Of a stretch of 64,000 nt of DNA, positions 13,101 to 24,652 are shown piece after piece. A model generated the notes under the pieces. That model was not told the DNA's origin. It ran no database searches and saw only the letters and a program-made list of their open reading frames with translations. Location: positions 1-64,000 of the forward strand of contig LLCB01000013.1 of the NCBI GenBank assembly GCA_001414345.1, given 5' to 3'. Position 1 is the first letter of the stretch, and every line of letters starts with the position of its first letter. The stretch is from Hymenoscyphus infarciens. Taxonomy: Eukaryota > Ascomycota > Leotiomycetes > Helotiales > Helotiaceae. Made by a program: the position numbers and the translations under genes.

Positions 13101-13300
13101 GAGAAGTCGGGTCGTGATATCTCTCTCTCCTTTGATTTTGGGGGGCTGTGAAATGTTTTTCGTTTGTCTGTTGTTGATGTTGTTTTGGACTTTTCTTGGG
13201 TATTTTGCTTTGAGAAGTTTCAAGCGATATAGCTACCAAAGAAGTAAGAGATAGGAGCTTATTCAGCTATTCTTCTGGTGAGATGATGTGAGTTTTTATT
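7101..13300. other. gene-free stretch of ordinary composition
   Basis: Open frames up to about 170 codons occur on both strands, but none shows a domain, a coherent exon series or coding-like amino-acid usage. The longest (13239-12721, minus) is low-complexity K/R/Q/S. Small direct repeats are present, for example GGGAAGCT near 11600-11632 and a duplicated CTCGAGGCAGGCTG near 12799-12830. The stretch is not RIP-like. Long noncoding transcripts or far-upstream con7 regulatory DNA are possible but unproven. Confidence 0.45.
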
Positions 13301-16300
13301 TCCAAATTCGCTTGTCCCCGGGTTTGGGAGTTTGAAGAACTATTCATTACGGTTGATTGACTTATACCAGATTCTTTAAAGTACGTAAGTGAGTCTCAAC
13401 CAAATAATCGAGCATATGTGTAAGTCTCGAGTTGGTAGGGCAGTAACTAGAATGGCATGGAATGGTATTCGAAAACCTTGATCAGACAAGGAAAGAGTAG
13501 ATTGATGGGAAGAGGAAATTGGAAGGGGGACATGCATGCGTATGCGCGAAGAAATTGCTAGTTGACACGTTTCCTTGAAGCAGGGGATGAACAGTAGAAG
13601 TTTTCTCGACAGCAAGAACTCCGACCGTCTTGGGCATGAGTTTATCATTTGGCGACTTGAACTAAGAGGGGAAAGACCCTTGGTCGTGCTCTACTGTTAC
13701 TGCCTTGACTCCTTTTACTCGGAGCGCAAACTTCAACCATTTTCTTTTCCAGCACAGTGGATGCATGTTGAAGTAAGTGTTTGGTGTATGGTCTCTGGGG
13801 ACGACAGAATGAACCCTTTATAATGCTTATTGTTATGCTTTCCCACTGAAATAATCGTTCTGCGTGGCTTCATTTGACTTCTGCTCGCTCTTGGTGGCAA
13901 TTTCTATTGCATGGAATGTAGACTCGCTATACTACTTACTTGTTGTGAAAAGAATTCGGGAAAAGTTCAACGATTTTTTAAATTTGGACTTGGCATCAGT
14001 GAACTTGTGATTCAGAGGACTGTTACGTTGGTGCGATCTCGTATACGTTATTTACCAATTATGACAGTGACCAATTATGGTATAACTTTAGACTCTTCGG
14101 GAGTGACTCACTGGGTCTAGTAATATTAACTTTTAACCGAGATTATTTGAGAATGTTTGGGTTGATTAAATTGATGAGTATAGAGGGCTGGATAGATGCG
14201 TGGCGTTGCTAGTCAATATTTACTTACTACAATTTGATTTTTAAGTAACTAGATTAGCTTAATAGATTTTCAGACCAAGCCTCGGAGGTGTAGCAAACCC
14301 GGTCAGTGTATACCTACAGTAGATAAAACAGGTCCCTGCTATAATTGGCGAACAAATTACCCCAGATCTACGCTTCTATCTCTGAAGACCAGGTGAGAAA
14401 TCTAACAATTCAAAGAACCAAATAGAAGAGTACATGATGGGGGTTTAGGGTGTAATCTTATACGAGTAAAGGACTCATCGACACTTCTAGAAAAGTAACT
14501 GGCGATATGACAAGAAAGTTTCAACTTGTCAAGTAAAAGGAAGATATCATAGCAGACTTGTCAGCGTGTAGTGAGAATACCGGTTTCAAAAGAACGGAAC
14601 AAGAAAAGGAGACTGAGAGGTGTAGCATTCTCGACAGGAAAAGGGGTTTCCCTTCCAGTAATTGGTCACCACCATCTGGGGCGTAGAAGTGAACATTACG
14701 TAGAAGTGAAGATTTAGTGGGCTATAGATTTCACAGTCGCGGCAAATCGTAAACAGGAAAAGTCTATAGCAGGCAAATAAATTGAAAAGTAATGTCCCCT
14801 AGTAACATAAATAACGTGCCTCCTTCACACCCAGTGTTCAGGAACTGGGGCACTCACTGGAACATCAACCAGGGACTCCATCCCGACCTTCCTGCATTAC
14901 CTTTGAAGCACGAGCATACTCAGGGTCTGGGAATTGTAGTAAAGTGAAGTGCACATTCGAGATCACTCGTTGTTACGCACTCATCTCGTTTTTAGGGGAC
15001 TTTTCCATGGAAGGAAATTTTACCTGTTTCTGAGGGGAGTTTTTTTTAATTTGGGAGATGGAGATGGGAGATATGGGGCCTGTTTTTGAGGTGTGCTGAA
15101 TCGTGGGGAAATTAGTTAGGTTACTATAAAAACCTTTGAGCATCATAATCTAGAGACTCAAAAGATATGATAGAAATGGGATTGGCCAGCGTCAGAGGGA
15201 GCGAGCTCACACGATGCGATTTCGACCTATCGCAGTCGGATGTACCGTAGGATACGATACTGTGAGCATTTACGATGTGTGTACTTGTTATGTCGGTGTT
15301 TGTCTAAGTTCTTCAGTGAAGGGGGGATAAAAATTCGACGGTAGAAATCTCTCGGCAGCAAGGATTTCAAAACGCTTTTGGCCTTAAGTTCAGCTTTCAG
15401 AACTCCCTGATTTTACGGGTCCTGTCTGCCTACTTCGCGTGGTTTTCGAAGTATGGCATTCCCAAAGAATCCGAAAAACGGATTGCCGAGTTTTCTAAGC
15501 GTCCTGCTGCGGAAAGGTCTTTATGGTACTTGGTACTTACCAAGGACGTTTATTGTTCATATCGCTTCATCGCCAGAGTTTGAAAAGAAGGGCAAGCCGC
15601 GTGCTTTGCATCCAGGAGAATAACTGGTGATGATTTTTTTATGAGAGCAGGTGTGCTTTGGCTTCTCAATTCTGTAATTGAGAAGACTGAAGGATCTTTT
15701 TATAGTAATTGACAAAGCTAGTTCCCACTAGACTAATAGTCTTTGACGAGTTCATGCGCTTTTTTGAACTGTTGTTTTGGAATTTTCATGAAGTATCACA
15801 TTCCACGGCTTGTGTGGGGGTTCCAGTTGTCCTATATTTTATGTGTTCCCAATAGAAGTCTTACGGCTTTCCAATTGTTGTACCAGCTGTGACGTGGTGA
15901 AAAGAACTGAAACAATGGTCCAGCTTTCTATCTGCAACTCCCTCCACCTCTGACAATTGATTCAGGTTATATTCTTGAAGTGACGAAATTGGAAGATGAA
16001 ATAGGAGCCTAATTAGCTTTACTACATTACACTCCTGCAATCTGTAAGATGGGATGTTTGGAAAATCTTTGAACAGAGGGCATTGTGAGAGCGATTAATA
16101 AGTCAACATCTCCCGTGACAACATGCCCTCATAATTACATCAGGAGATATGGCCGCTCGTTGTCCAATGTTCGAAAGAAGCGGCTTCTGGGGTCCTCGAC
16201 AGAAGAGTGTTGCTTTCAACAGTTGCAACGTCATGGCATAGTTTGAGGGTTGAGGTTTGGTGTGAAAAGATAATTTAAGCGACACTGAAAGCAACAAAAC

Positions 16301-17609
16301 AAATCCAAAGAGACGAGAGTCACCCCACCCGGCTTCGTCCCAGAGCCGCCGATGGAGGTGCCCACGGGCGGATAGGAACAAGTGAGAGCTTGACTAGACG
16401 TAAAGGAAAGTCTAGACGCGGTCGCATGTCGTCCCATCCCAATTGGAGGTGTCGCCAACCCAAAGCGAACTAGCTCGGAGTATAAACCCCCCTCGGAGTC
16501 TCTTCCTTTCAACATTTCTTCACGGAAATTTGCTCGCGAACGGCCAAAATACTTGTCGGCTTCGAATACATGTTTCTCTTCCCTTTCTTTCACCACCAGG
16601 GCTCCATAGGTTGTCCTGGTGGCTACCGGGCCACCACCGACTTTAAGTCTCTGACGCTGGCTTCCTTTCTCAGAAAAACAAGGCTCTTCTTCTCAACCCC
16701 CCACCACCACTCAGAAGCTCTAAAGTACAAGCTTCCTGCCAAAGCGATAATATAGGGGCGCCAACGGGATATCGAAGGGAAATCAGAACCGAATTAGTAG
16801 GACGGAAACTCGAAACACAGTAGAGTCTCACTGTCTCAATGAGGCAAGAGTCCCCTCTAAGTGTTCTGCGAGCTCCCAATTTGAACTACCTATACTCTAT
16901 CCTGGTTCTTGCGAGTTGAAAAATATAGCTGACTTCCCCAAGTTTTATCTATTAAGATTCCAAGGTAACGCGCTTCTCGTCAATACCTTTATCCGCCGTG
17001 CGAATAGTTCGATATGTTTTCAACACTATGTTTGCTAACCTAGAACTGTGTTGGTTTACGAATGGGTTAGAATTGGAGAGTCTCACTTGATGCGGCCATC
17101 ATCCGCTCCAATAACAACATGAACGAGCTCTGTCATAATCGCTTGCGTAGATCATTGGCAATGATGGTCAGGGGGAAACGGAAAGCCTGAATTGATTTCT
17201 GTACAAGCTGTAGAGTTTCAAAATTAGGAATTGGAGGTGACATCAAGATACCACCACCCACTCTCTAATTAGCATTTAGAGTATTCAGCAAAGACCAATG
17301 CTGTGGAATGCCACAGTGATTGCTTTTCAAACCCGGAGAAGGGTTAGAAAGACTCTGCCATTTCTCGGCCAAGTCTGGGGATTTAAAGTGTTATATGGGA
17401 GTGCCGTTCCATATGTTCTTCGGGCACAGATATTTATTGCTCTTGGTGTACCAGAATGGAGCAATAAGCGCGAGTTTGTAGGAGAATGCTGTCTGTAGAG
17501 GTATCGGGGTATTAAAGAAAAAGATGAAAAGCGGTTACCGTCGAAGGGTTTCGCCTTGATTTGACCAGTGCTTAAGTATTTTACTTCGTCTGGCATTTTA
17601 GTACGACTT
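13301..17609. other. gene-free stretch, more AT-rich
   Basis: No gene could be supported. Composition is more AT-rich than in the preceding 8 kb but it keeps CA/TG dinucleotides, so it is not a RIP block. The right end next to 17,610 should include the 3' UTR of SRP68. Confidence 0.45.
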
Positions 17610-19563
17610 CTATCTACCAAAACCAAACCATCCCTTCTTCTGCTGGGCAGTTTGTTCCGCACCAGCACCAACTGGCGCAGCTGTCTGAGGTCCACCAACT
17701 GCAGCCTTCTCGGCTTCTCTACCAGGATAGTCGATGTAGTTCCATGCTGCATCAAAGAACAACGGTTTGACAGGTACAGGTTCAAGTTTTGGAGGGTAGG
17801 TGACCAGATTGGAGAGATCAACTCCTTTGGTAGGGTATTCGTGGAGACGTTCAACAACCGGCTGAACGTAGGAGTTGTCCTTGGATTTGCCGTCATTTTC
17901 GGTGAGGTTAGAGAGTTCGACGAGTCCTCGGTAACGCTGGACTTCCCCCTTCAAGAGGTCGCTGAGAAATTGAGCTTCGGAGAGGGATACGGAAATATTT
18001 GGGGGTGAGTCTGAGGATGTATCCATAGAGGAAGAGATGTACTCTTGTGCTTTGTTGGCTTTTTCTGAAGCCCGTGCAACTAGAGCAAGCGCATTTTTGA
18101 GATTTGAAAGTAAGGCATGAGAACGGGCAATGTTCAAGCACCTGCAAACTGAGATTAGTATGTGGCTTCTGAGCGATAAAACGTGCGTAGACTTACTTTA
18201 GTGCCGAAAAGTAGTTTCCTTTGGCCTCGATCTCCTCCATCAACCCCGAATCACCGGGAACACCCTGCAACTCTTTGATAGAATCCAAACTCTGAAGAAT
18301 GCCATCATAAAGGACAGCTCTTTCTCGGTGACGTGCAAGTTTCTTGCCGGTCCCTTCTTCCTTTCCAGATCTATCAGCCCCAGCAGAGCTGTCGGCGCCG
18401 TCTCGTTCGCCAACCAGTACACGATTTCTTCCTATTCGCCAACTTATCATGTCATAACTGACCGCAGTGCTTGTTCTTTGTAGACTATCCAAACGCTTAT
18501 CGCCTTGTGCCACACCTTCTCTTCTCAGCTCATCTATTGCATGTTTAGTGGCATCAACCGCATCTTGACTGAAAATAAGAACATCATCATAAGCCGCCGC
18601 CTTATCCTTGGCTTGCGCAGCACTTGCAGATGCTAAGGTTTCAGACAACTTTTCCACTGCGGTCTTCACTGATGCCAAAGCAGTGGAAATAGCGGCATCT
18701 TCGAGATTGACAGTTCTGGATCTCCAAGTGATTGTCTCGGGAACTGTTTCACTGCCTGTACTTTCGGTTTTAGAGTTGGCAGCTTGATCTTTCAATACCT
18801 TGGGATCCAACTTTTCGACCTGAGAAACTAATCTTGAGTTGCCTGTCGGGAAGAACTTTTGTGCTATAGATTCGACTGCAACAGTTCGTGGAATTCCCAT
18901 TTTATATGCTCCAATTCGTATGCTTTCATCAATCGGGTATGCGAGGAGGTCCTTAAATATGTCGGACTTTGTGGCGGTTAACAAGGCGCAATAAATGATT
19001 CTGGCTTCAGAATAACTCTTTACACATGCCTCCCAGCCCTGCTTTTCAAATTCCGTGGCCCCAGTGAGGGATGCGACATATGCCCTTGCTTCCAGCACAT
19101 CTTGACCTGTTGATTTGGTTGTCTCTTGATCTTCGAGAAGTTCAAAGAGGGCTTTTGCATAGGTGGAGGATTTGTGTAGGCGAGATATAATATGCGATCG
19201 GGTAGAGCCAGTTATGGCTCTCGTCTCGGCGGAATGTACTTCGTGCATCGACATGGCATTTGCCCATGCTCGTTCGGCTGTGAGGAGGAGGAGGTGAACA
19301 TATCTGGAGAAGAAGAGTTAGAGTGTGTCTCGCGTGCGGGAAAAGTAGACCGTATTTTATCATGCAACATACTCATGGTTCCTTGCAATGTCTTCTGTGG
19401 TCACTGGAGGTTTGCTGGTATATTTGGCGCGGGGTTTTGTCGCAAGGCCAAGTTTTCTGCGGATATTTTGGATTCGATTTGACAGTTGTTTTCGGTAGGC
19501 TGCATAGTCGCCGTAAAGCTTTGCATTATCACGCCCTGAGACAACAAATTTGGTTATGTCCAT
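17610..19563 (-). CDS. srp68: signal recognition particle subunit SRP68
   Basis: Three exons on the minus strand: 19563-19373, 19303-18197 and 18141-17610, giving 609 aa, a usual length for fungal SRP68. The introns are 69 and 55 bp. The N-terminal exon holds the RNA-binding start (YAAYRKQLSNRIQNIRRKLG). The exon 1-2 joint restores the family motif HLLLLTAERAWANAM, and the exon 2-3 joint restores YFSALKCLNIARSHALL. A helical, TPR-like middle and a C-terminal LVTYPPKLEPVPVKPLFFDAAW motif complete the match; this tail binds SRP72 in other organisms. SRP68 works in the cytosolic signal recognition particle that delivers secretory ribosomes to the ER. It is divergent from the PPR gene at 20,077. 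I am confident of the family and of the splice sites. Confidence 0.93.
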
Positions 19564-20076
19564 GGTTGTCGAGTTCGGTAGAGGGGGAGGTTCAGAAGCC
19601 CTGGAGCGCTCAATTAATGATGTGCTGTGGTGGGGTCGGCTCGAGGTCGAGGTCGAGTTCCGATAATAAAACCGAGCCCGGTAATCGGCATGGCGACGGC
19701 CCGGTGTATTATCAGACGATTATTTCGGATTAATAAAGTCCCGGCCCAAAAAATGATGGTGCAGCTGTTGGAGTCGTAGGCTTCATGACTTTCTCTCTTT
19801 TCGCCTCCAATCCCCAATTCTCTCTTCTTTTCGACACGGAAACCCCGATTTGCTGTATGGTTCGTGGGGCCTCTGTGAATGGCTATCTCTCTCTGCAGCA
19901 ATTGTCCCTGATAGGTATTTTTGCCTCAATTGAACTTTCTCCTAATCTAGCATGAGCTAATGTTCCCAAGAACAGATTGGAAACTCAACCAACCTTAAGC
20001 AATAAGCGGAAACCAACCAAAAAAAAAAACGAATTTGTACTGGAGTAACATCTGGGCTTGGAGGTGTGGGAAGGGC
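19564..20076. promoter_or_regulatory. shared divergent promoter, SRP68 / PPR gene
   Basis: A 513-bp gap separates two start codons that point away from each other, so both promoters must lie here. It contains a short GGTCGAGGTCGAGGTCGAG direct repeat near 19635-19655 and an A10 run just before the plus-strand gene. No defined binding site is claimed. Confidence 0.6.
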
Positions 20077-23000
20077 ATGCTGGAGCGTACGGTGGGATGT
20101 CTCGAAACGAGCAGCATACGACGTATTCTGCCACCATCCAGAAAGGTTGTGAAAAGCCGTCGCACTTTACATTCTGCCTTCTGGAATCATGCAGCCGGTG
20201 ACCTGGAGCTCTCGCCCTTATGGGCGGCAATCCTACCGGACCCTGATGGGCGACAAGAAGAGACGGCTGTTGAGCAGAAGAATCCCGGTTACAATGGGGG
20301 AGGCCTGCTGCTAGACTTTTTATACCCGGCTGGGACTCTCAATTATCTTCGAAACTATTCAAGCTGGGGAGTGGAAAGAGAAGGGCGGTTAGGTAGATCT
20401 GGGTTCTCCAAGCTGGGGCAAAGATTGTATTCATCTTCTGCCATGGATACGTCACCAACCGATACACCGGTACCTGGAGATTCGACATCGAAAAGCGACA
20501 AGAGTAAAAGCGAGGGTACCAAAATCTTTGAGCCAACTATGGAATATCTACGGGACAGAATGGGTTTATTGAGGACAAACGATTATGACGAGGCGTGGCG
20601 ACAATATCACCTAATGGACGCCGATGAGCAGAAGCTGCTGCGGAAACAGCTCATTAATTTCTACTCTACCTCGAAGCGAATCATCGACGCAGAAAGGTCA
20701 ATGGATTTGTTTAATGCCCTAAGAGTTGAAGAAAGAGATGTCGTGGCATTCCAAAACGCCATACGATCATGTCTACGACTCCGAAATCTACGTGATGCAT
20801 TTCAATTGAACAAAACCGCAGCGGAAAGTCTCTGTATTCCTGCTGGTTCCGACGAGATATTCTCCTACCTTGTAGAAGCTGGCTCCTGGACGCGTGCGTG
20901 TACGGTATGGTGGGAATTGAAACACTGGGAAACGACATATCCGAAAGACGCTTACAACTTGTACGCGGTTGTGGAGAATCATACTACCATTGATGACATA
21001 GCCTATAATGTTGTCAAATATTTCAATGAGAGATACAACCAATTGGCATCGGTTACCAAGGAAGAACGGCCTGCCTTGCTGGATTTTGCCACCGATCTTG
21101 CAAAAAGAGCATTTAATGTGGGAGACCATTTTGATCCAACCAAATTTTCGATCATTTTCGATCATGTTCGTAGATGGAGCGTGGTCTCACCAACTCACTG
21201 TGAGCAAATATTTCGAAGGCTCGCTTTCTTGGGCCATCAATCTTTCGTCGTCATATCCTATAGAAAGTTACGAGAGGGCAACGGCTTTTCTTTCACAGAA
21301 AAAACTCTTCACTCCCTTCTCAAAACATTTTGCAATGGCCACAGCATCAGAGGAATCGAACAGGTTATGGAGGACTTTTGGAAGTACCATGGTCGTCCAT
21401 CGGCGATTGCCTATAAACTGTCAATGACCGAGTTTGCTGCATTGGGAGATGTCGAGAGGGTTCATAACCTCTTCAAGCAATTTGTCAATCTTGAGACGAA
21501 AAAATACCGCACTCGGCCTCTGAGAGATCCTAGCTTCTTAGCGCCCACACTGCAAGTTCACTCCAAGAGGGGTGAAATAGCGGAGGTAATCAAGACATTC
21601 GATTCGATTTCGGAGAAATATGGGTTGCAGCCAAATCTTTTGTGTTGGAACATTCTCATCGCCACACATGGGCGAGTCGAAGATATTGATGGGGCCTTGG
21701 CTTGTTATCAGCAGCTCCTTGAGGCACCAGAACTGGAGCCAGATGACTATACAATTGGTACGCTTATGGGTATGGCTACACAGCGTGGTGACCTTGAATC
21801 GGTAATTGCCCTATGGCGTGCTGCGGATGATATGAAGATACAGAAAAGCACTGCCATGGTAGATTCGCTCGTTTTGGCTTACATTCAGGAGGACAAGATC
21901 TCAACCGCCGAAAAGATATGCGAGGATGCTGTCCATATGGATCTTAAAGGCACTCGAACCAGAATGTGGAACTATCTCATTGTCGGATTTGCTCAGCGAT
22001 TTGACCTGATCAATTCCAACCGCGTTCTCCAGCGAATGACGAACTTGAACATTCCGCAAGATGATTTCACGTATGCCGCATTGATGCAAGCCCTGGTTAT
22101 GAACAAACAGCCCGATCAAGCGTATGCAATTATTCGCGATGTCCTCCCTAGGGCAGGGCTAAGACCAACCCTTTACCACTATGCTGTTCTGATGGGTGGA
22201 TACCTCGCAACCAACAACATTCCAAGGATATTTCGAATATATCGCTATCTTGTTAGACGGCTAAGGGACAAATCCAAAGCAGCAAGTGTCAATGCGTTGC
22301 TTCTAAGAGCACAGGCAAGAACTGACGAATATTTGTTGGAGCAAGGCACAGAAGCTGAAAAACTCCAGCGTTCAATGGAAATGTTTCTAAGCATCTCTTT
22401 TGATCCGGCAGAGATGGCCCGTACCGCCTCCCGAAAAGGCATTTACTCTTTGCCTCTGGATATAGCGTACCCTGCTTCCATCCATAGTTTTGTCATGATG
22501 AACCTCGCCAAGAAATCCGAAACCAGGTCAGTTAAAGAGGTCTATGAACGGTACATAAGTGCAATTCCAGAAAACCGTCGGGCAGAAACGCCCCCAAACA
22601 TGATCATATCAGCCTTGATGCTGTCGAAATTCAGAGAGCGTGATCGAGCGGGAATTTTTGAGTGTTGGAATATGCTTCTTTCAAATGCGAGAGCGCTGAA
22701 GAAAAGCGTTGTTATTGACTCTCCGAATGGAGGGCCCCCGACCGAAAAGCTTGAAGTTTTATATCAGGATCAACTTGTCTTATCGAAATGCCTCTCTTGG
22801 TATCTGAGGGCACTTTCCTGGGACAGTCAGGGTGATACCAATCAAATCACCGCCACTGTTGAAGGGCTTCTGGAGGAAGGATTTGTTCTGGACAACCACA
22901 ACTGGAATAAATACGTTGAGGTTCTTCTCCACAATTCCAAAGTGAAAGCAGCGTTCCAGATTTGTGAGGAACGACTCATGTCTGGATTTACAGGATGGGC

Positions 23001-23271
23001 TAAAGTGCGTCGGGTTATGCCCGTACGAAATAAACTGCCCAAGTCGATACGAGACATTAGGAAGAACAGTCGTCATTTACGACCGATGTTGTCAACTCAA
23101 CTCGCGCTTGCGAAGGCATACATCTCATTTCGGGAATCGGCTATGGAATCCATGGCTCATCAGTTCTGGTTGGAGGATTTGGAGAGGTTATATCCCCAGA
23201 CTTGTCAGATGATCAAGACCATGCAGAGGACAGAGGACCCGATGGAGCTTATGATGTTGAGAGATGTGTAG
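20077..23271 (+). CDS. cya5: mitochondrial PPR protein, CYA5/PET309 type
   Basis: A single uninterrupted exon of 1064 aa. The frame is open 42 nt further upstream, but the first ATG is at 20,077 and gives MLERTVGCLE followed by an Arg-rich stretch (RRILPPSRKVVKSRRTLH), a typical mitochondrial presequence. The middle and C-terminal parts (from about residue 380) are helical repeats with PPR hallmarks such as PNLLCWNILIATHGRVEDI, PDDYTIGTLMGMATQRGDL and TLYHYAVLMGGYLATNNIP at about 35-residue spacing. Length, N-terminus and repeat layout fit Neurospora CYA-5 and yeast Pet309, which bind mitochondrial COX1 mRNA and promote its translation. Which RNA this protein binds is inferred from the family. 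It is expressed divergently from SRP68. Confidence 0.82.
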   Translation: MLERTVGCLETSSIRRILPPSRKVVKSRRTLHSAFWNHAAGDLELSPLWAAILPDPDGRQEETAVEQKNPGYNGGGLLLDFLYPAGTLNYLRNYSSWGVEREGRLGRSGFSKLGQRLYSSSAMDTSPTDTPVPGDSTSKSDKSKSEGTKIFEPTMEYLRDRMGLLRTNDYDEAWRQYHLMDADEQKLLRKQLINFYSTSKRIIDAERSMDLFNALRVEERDVVAFQNAIRSCLRLRNLRDAFQLNKTAAESLCIPAGSDEIFSYLVEAGSWTRACTVWWELKHWETTYPKDAYNLYAVVENHTTIDDIAYNVVKYFNERYNQLASVTKEERPALLDFATDLAKRAFNVGDHFDPTKFSIIFDHVRRWSVVSPTHCEQIFRRLAFLGHQSFVVISYRKLREGNGFSFTEKTLHSLLKTFCNGHSIRGIEQVMEDFWKYHGRPSAIAYKLSMTEFAALGDVERVHNLFKQFVNLETKKYRTRPLRDPSFLAPTLQVHSKRGEIAEVIKTFDSISEKYGLQPNLLCWNILIATHGRVEDIDGALACYQQLLEAPELEPDDYTIGTLMGMATQRGDLESVIALWRAADDMKIQKSTAMVDSLVLAYIQEDKISTAEKICEDAVHMDLKGTRTRMWNYLIVGFAQRFDLINSNRVLQRMTNLNIPQDDFTYAALMQALVMNKQPDQAYAIIRDVLPRAGLRPTLYHYAVLMGGYLATNNIPRIFRIYRYLVRRLRDKSKAASVNALLLRAQARTDEYLLEQGTEAEKLQRSMEMFLSISFDPAEMARTASRKGIYSLPLDIAYPASIHSFVMMNLAKKSETRSVKEVYERYISAIPENRRAETPPNMIISALMLSKFRERDRAGIFECWNMLLSNARALKKSVVIDSPNGGPPTEKLEVLYQDQLVLSKCLSWYLRALSWDSQGDTNQITATVEGLLEEGFVLDNHNWNKYVEVLLHNSKVKAAFQICEERLMSGFTGWAKVRRVMPVRNKLPKSIRDIRKNSRHLRPMLSTQLALAKAYISFRESAMESMAHQFWLEDLERLYPQTCQMIKTMQRTEDPMELMMLRDV

Positions 23272-24652
23272 GAATTGTATATAGAGTGTATTTTACTGAG
23301 AAGGTTGTAGAGTATTATGAGCGCTTGTAATATATATGGTTGATGATTGGAAGTTGTTATCCACTCCTCAGTGATTATGAGATTGTCAAAGACTATTTAT
23401 GAATCGTAAGGTGAGAGTTGGATGAATCAATGTCGAAATCCCATATCGCAGAAAGTGGTCAAGGTTGTTTTTGTCTTGTAAGAGAAGTGGGCGTTGGTCT
23501 TCGAACACTTACCTTCATTTGAATTGTAGGAAAATGTATAGAATAATTGAACTAGGAGAAGCATATCTTGATTCTCCTAAAAACCCTCGGTTCGTAGATA
23601 TCCGAGATAGAATCAAATGAGTTGTTCGCAGAGTAATACTTACTTCTCTTACCTCCATCTAAGACTATGTTATTCAAGAGAATAGGCCAAGGTATGTTTA
23701 ACTTTCTTGCAAGTCTTACCCTTTGATATAGTACACCAACATCTGCAGCTTTTGTCCGGTTCGCAAGCAGATTTTCATGGTTCTCCAAGTCGCTCGGTTC
23801 CAGGACAATTTGGTTGGTCGGGTTGAGAAGGGTATGGATTCCTGGAGAAGATATTTGTGACAAGTTTACCTTCTCGTAATAGTTCGGTGAAGGCATGGGA
23901 TGCTTACGACGGCAGAATTCTGGAGTGTCTATGAATCCACGGCAGTAAGTACTTCGAACCTGGGCGTGTTCTGTATCTCTGGCATGGGGGTTATTGTTTG
24001 ATGATACTCAGCTGGGTAGAGCATAGCAAAGGGAAATTTAAATATTTTGATTTGCAGAGCGACTTCACCTGCATACAGAAGTAGTTCTTGACACCTTAAT
24101 AGAGTCCTTGCCTCTCTCGTTTTGGATTGTATGTACATTATATAAACAGAATAAAGCAAAATATTCGGTGATGCTCAAGTGCGACTGTATCTTGACAAGA
24201 GAGGCAACTCAAACTCGAAGCAGTGAAGGACAGGTTGGCAGAATAGGCTTAAAAGTGCGAGGAGGTGGTTGTTTGAGAGTAGAAGGATCTTTCGTAGCTT
24301 TTAGTTTTGCGAAGTATGCGAGAAAATAGGACAAGTTTCTTCCGCGGTGAGCGGCGAGGGAGGTGGTGTCTGGCGATATACTTAATCAAGATTTCGAAAG
24401 AAAATAATTAAAAAGTAAAAAAAGAGGAGGTCGATGATGATTCTTGCACCAGTTGTAGGATTGCTACACTCCAGCGACTCCCAAATGCTGGACCTTTAAA
24501 ACAGGCAAGGAAATATTCCCCCTGGCCAGGCTGCCAGAACATAGCAATAAACCATCGAGCGCAATTGGATCAGTCGGGCATCTCTGCATGATTCATGTTA
24601 GCTATTAGGGTCAGTGTGCTTGGTTAGTATGGGGTAAGGATATAATGGAAGG
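23272..24652. other. intergenic stretch with one suggestive minus-strand frame
   Basis: Contains the 3' flank of the PPR gene. The only notable content is the minus-strand open stretch at 23552-24009, listed separately. Nothing else was recognised. Confidence 0.5.
23552..24009 (-). other. possible protein-coding exon or gene relic
   Basis: One minus-strand frame stays open for about 150 codons from a TGA near 24010 to the stop at 23552. The composition looks protein-like, with segments such as RSTYCRGFIDTPEFCRRKHP, SPGIHTLLNPTNQIVLEPSD and LARKLNIPWPILLNNIVLDG. The first ATG is at 23896, so either a short 114-aa protein starts there or this is an internal exon of a larger or broken gene. I do not recognise the family. 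No good partner exon was found on either side. Confidence 0.3.

Noticed and set aside
12721..13239. 172-codon minus-strand frame
   Set aside because: Low-complexity K/R/Q/S-rich translation, no domain, no splice partners; overlaps pyrimidine-rich DNA that opens frames by chance.
20035..20076. Upstream extension of the PPR frame
   Set aside because: No ATG in the extension; the mitochondrial presequence starts naturally at the ATG at 20,077.
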